Source of the DNA: Candidatus Zipacnadia bacterium
GTDB taxonomy: Bacteria; Armatimonadota; UBA5377; JALGUK01
Reading direction: 5' to 3'
NCBI GenBank assembly: GCA_029820875.1
Contig: JALGUK010000372.1
Location: 1-5,237, forward strand
DNA length: 5,237 nt
In this document: positions 1-4,877 of the stretch, piece after piece
Position numbering within the stretch: position 1 is the stretch's first letter
How the letters are laid out: the number at the start of each line of letters is the position of its first letter
Position numbers and translations under genes: made by a program
Notes under the pieces: model-generated
Databases searched by the model: none
What the model was told of the DNA's origin: nothing
The model's input: only the letters and a program-made list of their open reading frames with translations

Positions 1-28
1 TGGGCTTAGATGGAACTGCCGCCACCAC

Positions 29-66
29 ACAGATTCTTCACTCCGCTGCGCTCCATTCAGAATGAC
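29..66. repeat. REP-like palindromic intergenic repeat
   Basis: Read on the minus strand, this stretch runs from TGTCATTCTG through a GGAGCGCAGCGGAG core to AAGAATCTG. The outer arms ATTCT (33-37) and AGAAT (59-63) are inverted copies around a 21-base centre. I recognise this layout from memory as a short repeat dispersed between genes in many metagenome-assembled bacterial genomes; the recognition is recall, not a search. It lies about 35 bases beyond the stop of the leftward sugar isomerase-like gene, a usual place for such elements. It could protect the mRNA 3' end or assist termination, but no T-run follows on either strand, so it is not a standard intrinsic terminator. Confidence 0.55.
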
Positions 67-99
67 ATCATTTGTGAGACACCCGGCTCATCGCGCCTG

Positions 100-552
100 T
101 CACTCGAGTAGCCCGCGACAGAACCCCACATTCTCCCTTGCTACGGCCTCCTCGTCCGGAATGCCATGCCCCAGTTCCAGCGAAAGGACGCCGTCAAAGC
201 CGACCCTGCGCAGTGCATCAATAATCGCCGGCCAGTCCAAGACGCCTGTGCCTGGGGCCGCAAACTTGAACATCTCCCCGCCGCCCATATCCCACGCCTT
301 GCCGTCGGCGACCTCGGCCTCATCCAGCGGCGTAACCGCGGCGTCTTTGACGTGGGCGTGGAGAATCTTCCCCCCGAACTCTTGGATGAAAGGCACCGGG
401 TCCTCGCGATGGTACGGGAAGTGGCTTGGGTCGAAGTTGATATACAGGTCCTCGCGCCCCAGAAGGCTGAAAAGGCGGCGCGTTGTGTCGAGGTTGCCGA
501 CGAGGAATGCCGATGCGAACGCTGTGTGCCGTGCTCTCCAGAATCTCGCCAT
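100..552 (-). CDS. Sugar isomerase-like protein, C-terminal fragment
   Basis: This frame carries the second half of the barrel from LVGNLDTTRRLF onwards, including FDPSH, HAHVKD, GTGVLDWPAI and the closing SLELGHG strand, then a helix ending GFCRGLLE before TGA at 102-100. The first 15 or so codons after ATG 552 (MARFWRARHTAF) are out-of-frame reading of the upstream half and not real protein. I see no Shine-Dalgarno site before that ATG, so independent translation is unlikely. The fragment belongs to the frameshifted gene at 949-100. Confidence 0.6.
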   Translation of the reverse strand: MARFWRARHTAFASAFLVGNLDTTRRLFSLLGREDLYINFDPSHFPYHREDPVPFIQEFGGKILHAHVKDAAVTPLDEAEVADGKAWDMGGGEMFKFAAPGTGVLDWPAIIDALRRVGFDGVLSLELGHGIPDEEAVARENVGFCRGLLE

Positions 553-949
553 AGGTCGCCGCGAGCTGTCCGAAGGCCTCGTCGGCGGACTGGCCCTCAG
601 GCAGCGGGCCGCTGACGGTGTGGACGAAACCGCACTCCATGGCCTTCGCGAGGTCGGTCACATGGACTACGTGCCGGACTAGTCGCCGCCGCTGCTGTTC
701 ATTTGACGTGCATAAATCCACATGGCATTGCAGGGCGGAGACTTCCAGGCCCAGAGCGCGGATATTCGCGGCCAGCTCAGCGGCTTGGCTCGGCGTATAT
801 TGACCGACGTCGGCGCAAGGTGTCCCCTGGCCCATGTCCACGGCGCCAAGCTCTACGTGCGTGTAGCCCATTTCTTTCGCCTTGCGCGCACCCTCGACGA
901 AGTCCTTCTCCTTGAGACCGGTGAGGCTGATGAGGATTCCCAGGTGCAT
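320..949 (-). CDS. Sugar isomerase-like protein, N-terminal fragment
   Basis: This is the frame that carries the true start. I chose ATG at 949 rather than the in-frame ATG at 973 because AGGGAGG (963-957) sits 7 bases before it and the protein then begins directly with the first barrel strand. About 146 residues are genuine: first strand, the ARKAKEMGYTHVELG helix-strand unit, LEVSALQCHVDL, and GFVHTVSGPLP. After VRIGI the frame leaves the family and runs through an Arg/Pro-rich tail to a stop at 322-320. If translated as sequenced, it yields half a barrel lacking most metal ligands and is presumably non-functional. Confidence 0.6.
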   Translation of the reverse strand: MHLGILISLTGLKEKDFVEGARKAKEMGYTHVELGAVDMGQGTPCADVGQYTPSQAAELAANIRALGLEVSALQCHVDLCTSNEQQRRRLVRHVVHVTDLAKAMECGFVHTVSGPLPEGQSADEAFGQLAATYGEILESTAHSVRIGIPRRQPRHNAPPFQPSGARGPVYQLRPKPLPVPSRGPGAFHPRVRGEDSPRPRQRRRGYAAG

Positions 950-956
950 GGTGGAA

Positions 957-963
957 CCTCCCT
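957..963 (-). promoter_or_regulatory. Ribosome binding site fixing the isomerase start
   Basis: AGGGAGG on the minus strand, 7 bases upstream of ATG 949. It favours this start over the in-frame ATG at 973, which would add eight residues (MPAKGGST) and place the site inside the coding region. Confidence 0.7.
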
Positions 964-989
964 TAGCAGGCAAAAGCAGCCGTGATACG

Positions 990-1667
990 TTACTCGAGGT
1001 CTATCAGGAAGGGATTTGTCCTTCTCTCCGCGGCGACAGTGGTCGCCGGACCATGGCCCGTGTACAGCACGGTCTCGTCCGGAAGGGTAAGGAGCCTCTC
1101 TCGCAGCGACCGCATCATGAGCACGTGCGACCCGCCGGGCAGGTCCGTCCGCCCTATACTCCCGGCGAAGACGAGGTCGCCGACGAATGCGACCCCATCC
1201 ATCAGAAAGCAGCTCATCCCGGGTGTGTGGCCGGGGGTGTGCATCACATGTAGAGCAAGGCCGCTGACCTGCACGATGTCGCCGTCGCGCAGGAGGCGGT
1301 TCGGCTTGGCGTTGTCTGGAGCGGGGAGGTCGAACATCTCCGCCTGTGTCTGGAGGTCCTCAAGCAGCGGCAGGTCCTGCTCCGGTATTGCAAGCTCGGC
1401 GCCGGTCTGTGCGGCGAAAAAAGCGTTATTGAAGGCGTGATCGAGGTGGGCGTGGGTGTTCAGCACCACATCGAGAGTGAGACCGCGGTCACGGATGAAC
1501 TGCAGTATTGCAGGCCCGTCTTCCATGCCGGGATCAATAAGCGCCGCATGGTGAGCTGCATCCTCGGCGACAACGTAAACGTTGTTCGCCATCGCGCTGA
1601 CGATGAAGCAACTGACTGTGGCTGTTGTTCGCCCGACTTTGTGCTGAGTCTCCCACGCAGGGAGCAT
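990..1667 (-). CDS. MBL-fold metallo-hydrolase (glyoxalase II-like)
   Basis: This is a complete 225-residue protein with every metal ligand of the metallo-beta-lactamase fold: H72, H74, D76 and H77 in THAHLDH, H147 in TPGHTPG, D164 in FVGDLVF, and H205 in YTGHGPATT. The LIDPG strand (43-47) and the GRTDLPGG loop (172-179) are typical of the glyoxalase II-like, cytoplasmic branch that hydrolyses thioesters such as S-D-lactoylglutathione or related adducts. The length is close to that of short MBL hydrolases without the full C-terminal substrate domain of classical GloB, so the exact substrate is open. The start is firm: GGAGGAGGG lies 5 bases upstream, and the segment CFIVSAMANNVYVV, equivalent to the family's N-terminal strands, begins well before the internal Met26. 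There is no signal peptide. It is first in a leftward operon with the isomerase-like gene. Confidence 0.9.
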   Translation of the reverse strand: MLPAWETQHKVGRTTATVSCFIVSAMANNVYVVAEDAAHHAALIDPGMEDGPAILQFIRDRGLTLDVVLNTHAHLDHAFNNAFFAAQTGAELAIPEQDLPLLEDLQTQAEMFDLPAPDNAKPNRLLRDGDIVQVSGLALHVMHTPGHTPGMSCFLMDGVAFVGDLVFAGSIGRTDLPGGSHVLMMRSLRERLLTLPDETVLYTGHGPATTVAAERRTNPFLIDLE

Positions 1668-1684
1668 ATAAACCCTCCTCCGTA

Positions 1685-1713
1685 TTGACCGGTATGCCCT
1701 GCTCGGTTATTCT
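1685..1713 (+). promoter_or_regulatory. Candidate sigma70 promoter for the glycoside hydrolase gene
   Basis: TTGACC (1685-1690) and TATTCT (1708-1713) are separated by exactly 17 bases and match the consensus hexamers at 5 of 6 and 4 of 6 positions. Transcription would start near 1720, giving a leader of roughly 39 bases before ATG 1759. I saw no equally good pair reading leftwards for the MBL operon within the same 91-bp divergent region. Confidence 0.4.
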
Positions 1714-1730
1714 GTCTCTGGATGCCATTG

Positions 1731-1749
1731 ACCTCCAGAATTCAGAGGT
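1731..1749 (+). promoter_or_regulatory. Small inverted repeat overlapping the glycosidase ribosome binding site
   Basis: ACCTC (1731-1735) is the reverse complement of GAGGT (1745-1749), and the latter is the core of the Shine-Dalgarno GAGGTGA that sits 7 bases before ATG 1759. In the predicted short leader the two could pair with a 9-base loop and partly hide the ribosome site, or the pair could be a protein-binding half-site arrangement. Five base pairs make a weak structure, so this may be chance. Confidence 0.25.
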
Positions 1750-1758
1750 GAGCTGCGA

Positions 1759-2514
1759 ATGTCTATAGCCCTCATGGCCGTAATCGTTTGCCTGGCAACC
1801 GCCACGAATGAGACCGTTGATGTCGGGCGTGTCCATATAGAGCCGGCTCCCACACCGGCGCAGCTCGAGTTGATACCATGGCCGAGGGAGGTGGACAGAC
1901 TCGAGGGCGTACTGATGCTCCCGCCCGCTACGACGGTGAGTTTCCGCGGGGTCAGCCGCGGGGACAGGCAAATCCTCCTGGGCCAGCTCTCTGCTGGACT
2001 CATGCGGCTTTCAGGGTGCCGCAATGCGGCCGTCGGTACGCTGCGCACCAGCTCAAGCACCATCACCGTCGCGGCCGGCCGCCGATATTATGATGACCGG
2101 TCACCGCCCGCGTCATTGCAGCCCCTGCCCGACAGCGCACAGAAGGAGGGCTATCGCCTCGTCGTCACCCCCACGCGCGTGTGGCTCGATGCGCCTACAT
2201 CGCTGGGTGCCTTTTGGGGATTCCAGACGCTGCTTCAGCTCATCTCGCGGGATGAACATGACAATCTTGTGATTCCATGCGTGGCAATCCGCGACTGGCC
2301 GGCGATGGGCATCCGCGGCTTCCACATGCACGCCCTCGGCGGGCGGCAATTGGGTGGGCCGGACTACGGTTTCATCCGGCGTGCTATCGAGTTGGCCTCC
2401 CACCTTAAGATGAACACGCTGATGGTCTACATGATGGGTTTGTTCGACATCGAAACGCAGCCGTACATCTCCCAAGGGACATCGAAACGCAGCCGTACAT
2501 CTCCCAAGGGCTGA
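1759..2514 (+). CDS. GH20-like protein, N-terminal fragment with possible signal peptide
   Basis: ATG 1759 is the first start after an in-frame TGA at 1729-1731 and has GAGGTGA 7 bases upstream. Residues 3-13 are hydrophobic and ATA (13-15) offers a signal peptidase I site, suggesting export; the n-region lacks Lys or Arg, so the signal is weak. LIPWPREV (38-45) opens the GH20b-type domain, followed by GYRLVVTPTRVWLDAPTSLG and WGFQTLLQL, typical of the domain that precedes the GH20 barrel. The barrel then starts (DWPAMGIRG) and reaches about residue 240. The last 11 residues (TSKRSRTSPKG) come from reading the second repeat copy out of frame. The fragment has no catalytic pair. Confidence 0.65.
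   Translation: MSIALMAVIVCLATATNETVDVGRVHIEPAPTPAQLELIPWPREVDRLEGVLMLPPATTVSFRGVSRGDRQILLGQLSAGLMRLSGCRNAAVGTLRTSSSTITVAAGRRYYDDRSPPASLQPLPDSAQKEGYRLVVTPTRVWLDAPTSLGAFWGFQTLLQLISRDEHDNLVIPCVAIRDWPAMGIRGFHMHALGGRQLGGPDYGFIRRAIELASHLKMNTLMVYMMGLFDIETQPYISQGTSKRSRTSPKG
2446..2509 (+). repeat. Perfect 32-bp tandem duplication causing a frameshift
   Basis: Bases 2446-2477 and 2478-2509 are identical; the unit begins GACATCGAAA and ends CTCCCAAGG, and the match extends one more base (G2510). The unit encodes DIETQPYISQ. Since 32 is not a multiple of 3, the second copy moves translation into a frame that stops at 2512-2514. With only one copy the frame continues as ISQG-LSARQWRELAL into the catalytic barrel. 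The lack of any difference between copies means a very recent event, an actively expanding and contracting site, or an assembly artefact. Confidence 0.95.
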
Positions 2515-2540
2515 GCGCCCGGCAGTGGCGGGAGCTTGCG

Positions 2541-3977
2541 TTGCACGCCCGCGCCAGGCACGTTCAGATAGTTCCCGTCGTGCAGACACTGGGGCACCAG
2601 AAGTGGACCTTCTTCTGGGGCGGGAGGCAACGCAGGGACCTTGCCGCTGACCCGAGCGTGGAGATACCGTCGGTCTATAACCCTCAGAAGCCGCGCGTTT
2701 ACGAGATATACTTCGATGTCATTGACCAGGTCCTGGACGCGCTCAAGCCGGATATCCTCCACCTGGGACATGACGAGGTGGCGAAGGCGACGGGCAAGAC
2801 CGTGCCGGAGCTGTTCGCCGAGGACCTGCGGCGCTACTACGACCGCTACACGCCCCGCGGGCTTCGAATCGCCATCTGGGGCGACCTGCTTCTGAATCCC
2901 GACGAGCTTCCCGGGTCAAATTACTGCCACGGCAAGCTCTTTGATTTCTACAAAGCCCGTGACATCATCCCCAAGGACGTAATCATCCATGACTGGCACT
3001 ATAACATCGCCGGCGCAGGCCCGCGCTTCGAATTCCCCAGCAGCCGCCTGCTGATGGACCTCGGCTTTGACGTCATCGCCGCACCGGCATATACTTTCGC
3101 GAACTGCCGCAACTATGCCCGTTACGCGAATCGCATTGGGGCGATGGGCGTGGTGTCGTGGTCAGGGGGACTGCCGCGCACCGGCAACAACAGCTTCCGA
3201 GAGCACATCGAGCACGCGCTGCCATGGGCATGGGTGGCTAACTATGCCTGGAACCCGCAGGCAGCGGACCAGATGCAGCCGCCTGAGCAACTGACGGCGT
3301 GGGTCGCCCGCCGGCTCAGAGAGCGGCCAAAGCCGGCAAACGGTTCCGGCTTCATCGTTGACATAGGGCGTTACTGCAACGCGGGGCTCTCATCGGAGGG
3401 ACCGAGCCGGTGGCCGAGCACCGAAAGCGGGCAAGACCTGCATGAACTGCCCGTCGGCAGGCACCGGCTGGCCGGGACTGTCTTTAAAATCGTTGACCCG
3501 AGCGACAACGGCGGCAAAAGTGCGGTTTGCCTCGGCGGCGATGCCCCGGAACTTGCAGGCAAGCCGCTCAAAGTGGAGGGGATTCAGATAGGACGCCGCG
3601 CGGGGAGCCTGATTCTGCTGCAGACCTGTTCGGCGGAGTATGACAAGCGGACCATCTGGGGCAAGCTCGGTGAATATGTCATCCATTACGAAGACGGCGG
3701 CGAGGTACGTGTACCTATAGTAGATGGAGAGAACGTCCGCCCGTGGCACGCTGCGAAACCCGCGCCGATGTACGGTGCCGACCTCGCGTGGCAAAACGGC
3801 AAGCGGAACTGCACGCTGTTTGCGTTTGAGTGGGCAAATCCATATCCGAGCAAGACCATCAGCACGCTGGACATCGTTTCAAACGGTACTCCAAGCGCGC
3901 CGATACTGCTGGCGGTTACCGGAACGTTGCCGGAGCAAACTCCGCCTTCGGCGGAAGCTCAGGCCCGTGGTCTCTGA
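2541..3977 (+). CDS. GH20-like protein, catalytic and C-terminal fragment
   Basis: The open frame extends upstream through the second repeat copy; 2541 is only a TTG with a poor GGGAG-like site before it, so it is not the natural start. In fragment numbering, HLGHDE lies at 74-79 (catalytic D78-E79 at bases 2772-2777). Aromatic residues of the kind that line GH20 pockets follow: W113 in AIWGD, W152 in HDWHYN, W207 in SWSGG and W237 in YAWNP. From about residue 268 a separate beta-rich region begins (GSGFIVDIGRY). It contains PVGRHRLAG, FKIVDPSDNGGKS, GEYVIHYEDGGEVRVPI and FEWANPYPSKTISTLDI, resembling a carbohydrate-binding-like or accessory beta-sandwich that I cannot name. The last residues (PEQTPPSAEAQARGL) are encoded over a hairpin and look appended. 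Confidence 0.7.
   Translation: MHARARHVQIVPVVQTLGHQKWTFFWGGRQRRDLAADPSVEIPSVYNPQKPRVYEIYFDVIDQVLDALKPDILHLGHDEVAKATGKTVPELFAEDLRRYYDRYTPRGLRIAIWGDLLLNPDELPGSNYCHGKLFDFYKARDIIPKDVIIHDWHYNIAGAGPRFEFPSSRLLMDLGFDVIAAPAYTFANCRNYARYANRIGAMGVVSWSGGLPRTGNNSFREHIEHALPWAWVANYAWNPQAADQMQPPEQLTAWVARRLRERPKPANGSGFIVDIGRYCNAGLSSEGPSRWPSTESGQDLHELPVGRHRLAGTVFKIVDPSDNGGKSAVCLGGDAPELAGKPLKVEGIQIGRRAGSLILLQTCSAEYDKRTIWGKLGEYVIHYEDGGEVRVPIVDGENVRPWHAAKPAPMYGADLAWQNGKRNCTLFAFEWANPYPSKTISTLDIVSNGTPSAPILLAVTGTLPEQTPPSAEAQARGL
3929..3964 (+). terminator. Stable hairpin over the last codons of the glycosidase gene
   Basis: Three nested arm pairs are visible: GCC 3929-3931 with GGC 3962-3964, GAGC 3933-3936 with GCTC 3957-3960, and TCCGCC 3941-3946 with GGCGGA 3950-3955 around a TTC loop. 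A competing hairpin, CGGAG 3931-3935 with CTCCG 3940-3944, is mutually exclusive with the inner stem. The structure ends 13 bases before the end of the stop codon (TGA 3975-3977). There is no T-run after it, so it is at best a factor-dependent terminator or an mRNA-stabilising or repeat element; I infer the role from position only. Confidence 0.35.
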
Positions 3978-4103
3978 AGCTCATAAGCGATGGGCGCCGG
4001 TCTACACTCACGGTCGGAGGATGCGTAATTTCGTCCGCTTAAAATGCTCCTGGCTGCGGCCGAGGTAGTCTCTTGGCGTCAGGCGGCCAGGGGTGATGGT
4101 TGT
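3978..4103. other. Convergent intergenic region
   Basis: These 126 bases separate the glycosidase stop from the TPR gene stop, which face each other. I found only a weak long-range pair, CCTGGC near 4049 with GCCAGG near 4090, and no T-tract-bearing hairpin on either strand. No tRNA or small ORF with a ribosome site is visible. Confidence 0.4.
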
Positions 4104-4877
4104 TTATTCACCCTGGTATATAGTCGGCGACTCGAGCGACTCCACCGACAGGTTCAGCACCTCGGAGGCCTTCTTGGTTTCGCCAAGCGCTGCGTAAACA
4201 TCGTGGAGATTGTTGAGGTCAACGCGCTCGTAAAAGACAGGGCCGAGTTGAAGAATACGTTCGCCGTACTCGACCGCTCTCCTGTAGTTCCTCTTCCGTA
4301 TTGCGCGCTCCATGATTTTGCGGTACGCCATCCGCAAGTGGAGAGCAGGCAGGTCCTCATCTTGGTGCAAAGCATCCGGAGTCTTCTCCCTCGCCTGATT
4401 CCACGCGGCGATGGCGGCCTCAAGATTTCCCCGCCTGTAATGTGCTTCGCCGAGGTGGGTCAGCGCCCACATACGGATTTCTTGGCTCTGGCTCCTTGCC
4501 GCTCTCTCAAGCACTTTGATTGCACCCTTGACCTTGCCAACTGTGACCATATTCGCGCCTATTGCCAACCGGGCCTCGTCCTTAAGTGTTGTAGAGCTCG
4601 GCAGCAGTCGGATGGCTTTCCGGAGGTATCCCCGCGCCTTGTAGCGGGTGAGCGTGGGAAGCCCCAGGTGATACTTCGCCATCACATTGAGAGCTTCGCC
4701 GGCAAGCAGATATGCCTCACCGAGATTTGGGTTAAGCTTCACGGCTGCTCTTGCCTCCTGAAAGACCTTGCGGGCATTGCGGGACGTAATCATGCCCGCC
4801 CGGAGGTGCAAAGCCTTTTCGTAGTGCTCTTTCGCTTGGACAATCCGTTGATGCCTTCCGCTGCCTCTGCCAGCCAT
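4104..4877 (-). CDS. Tetratricopeptide (TPR) repeat protein
   Basis: This is a complete 257-residue, helix-rich protein built of TPR-like helical pairs. The clearest are ARAAVKLNPNLGEAYLLAGEAL-type repeats around 42-63, a degenerate repeat with YLRKAIRLLPSS (84-95), ARLAIGANMVTVGKVKGAIKVLERAA (102-127), ALTHLGEAHYRRGNLEAAIAAWNQA (138-162), RAIRKRNYRRAVEYGERIL (191-209) and LNNLHDVYAALGETKKASEVL (221-241). TPR arrays form a concave scaffold that binds other proteins or peptides; no enzymatic domain, signal peptide or membrane segment is present, so it is probably a cytoplasmic adaptor. AGGAGGTG lies 5 bases before ATG 4877, fixing the start. It is transcribed alone, convergent to the glycosidase, and nothing ties it to sugar metabolism. 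A more specific function cannot be read from the sequence. Confidence 0.88.
   Translation of the reverse strand: MAGRGSGRHQRIVQAKEHYEKALHLRAGMITSRNARKVFQEARAAVKLNPNLGEAYLLAGEALNVMAKYHLGLPTLTRYKARGYLRKAIRLLPSSTTLKDEARLAIGANMVTVGKVKGAIKVLERAARSQSQEIRMWALTHLGEAHYRRGNLEAAIAAWNQAREKTPDALHQDEDLPALHLRMAYRKIMERAIRKRNYRRAVEYGERILQLGPVFYERVDLNNLHDVYAALGETKKASEVLNLSVESLESPTIYQGE

Larger units (their letters stand above)
100..949 (-). pseudogene. Sugar phosphate isomerase/epimerase (xylose isomerase-like TIM barrel), frameshifted
   Basis: This is one gene read in two frames that meet near bases 501-512. Joined, it gives about 282 residues, normal for AP-endonuclease-2/xylose-isomerase-like barrels. Family signs are the N-terminal strand MHLGILISL, FDPSH followed by EDPVPFI, the metal-site-like HAHVKDA, and a C-terminal GVLDWPAIIDALRRVGFDG stretch ending in SLEL. 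Members isomerise or epimerise sugars in the cytoplasm with a divalent metal; the substrate cannot be told here. Reading changes by +1, equivalent to loss of 3n+2 bases or gain of one. The lesion falls just after VRIGI, where relatives carry a metal-binding Glu (IE.H type), and no Glu is present in either frame there. It is second in an operon, 40 bases after the MBL hydrolase gene. It may be a real pseudogene or a sequencing error. Confidence 0.75.
1759..3977 (+). pseudogene. Family 20 glycoside hydrolase (beta-N-acetylhexosaminidase-like), split by 32-bp duplication
   Basis: Removing one copy of the 32-bp duplication at 2446-2509 joins two open frames into a single 728-residue protein. Its order is: short hydrophobic N-terminus, GH20b-like alpha/beta domain (about 36-165), catalytic TIM barrel (about 170-500), and a beta-rich C-terminal region (about 510-715). 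Barrel signs are DWPAMGIRG (179-187), VVQTLGH (H269), and HLGHDE with the Asp-Glu pair at joined positions 328-329. GH20 enzymes cleave terminal N-acetylhexosamine by substrate-assisted catalysis, with that Glu as acid/base and the Asp orienting the acetamido group. As sequenced, translation ends at TGA 2512-2514 before the catalytic pair. It reads divergently from the MBL operon. A GH84-like or other hexosaminidase-clan relative is the main alternative, because the GGDE signature is altered to GHDE. Confidence 0.75.

Noticed and set aside
500..512. Programmed +1 frameshift in the isomerase-like gene
   Set aside because: There is no stop or rare-codon pause at the junction, and the expected Glu ligand would still be missing, so an indel is the simpler reading.
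62..682. Long plus-strand open frame (206 codons) opposite the isomerase-like gene
   Set aside because: It is an antisense shadow: the minus strand shows clear family motifs and ribosome sites, while this frame's protein is Ser/Arg-rich with no recognisable motif.
2446..2514. Programmed -1 ribosomal frameshift to bypass the glycosidase break
   Set aside because: A -1 shift in the overlap would join the frames, but I see no canonical X XXY YYZ slippery heptamer in the right register, and the perfect duplication explains the shift fully.
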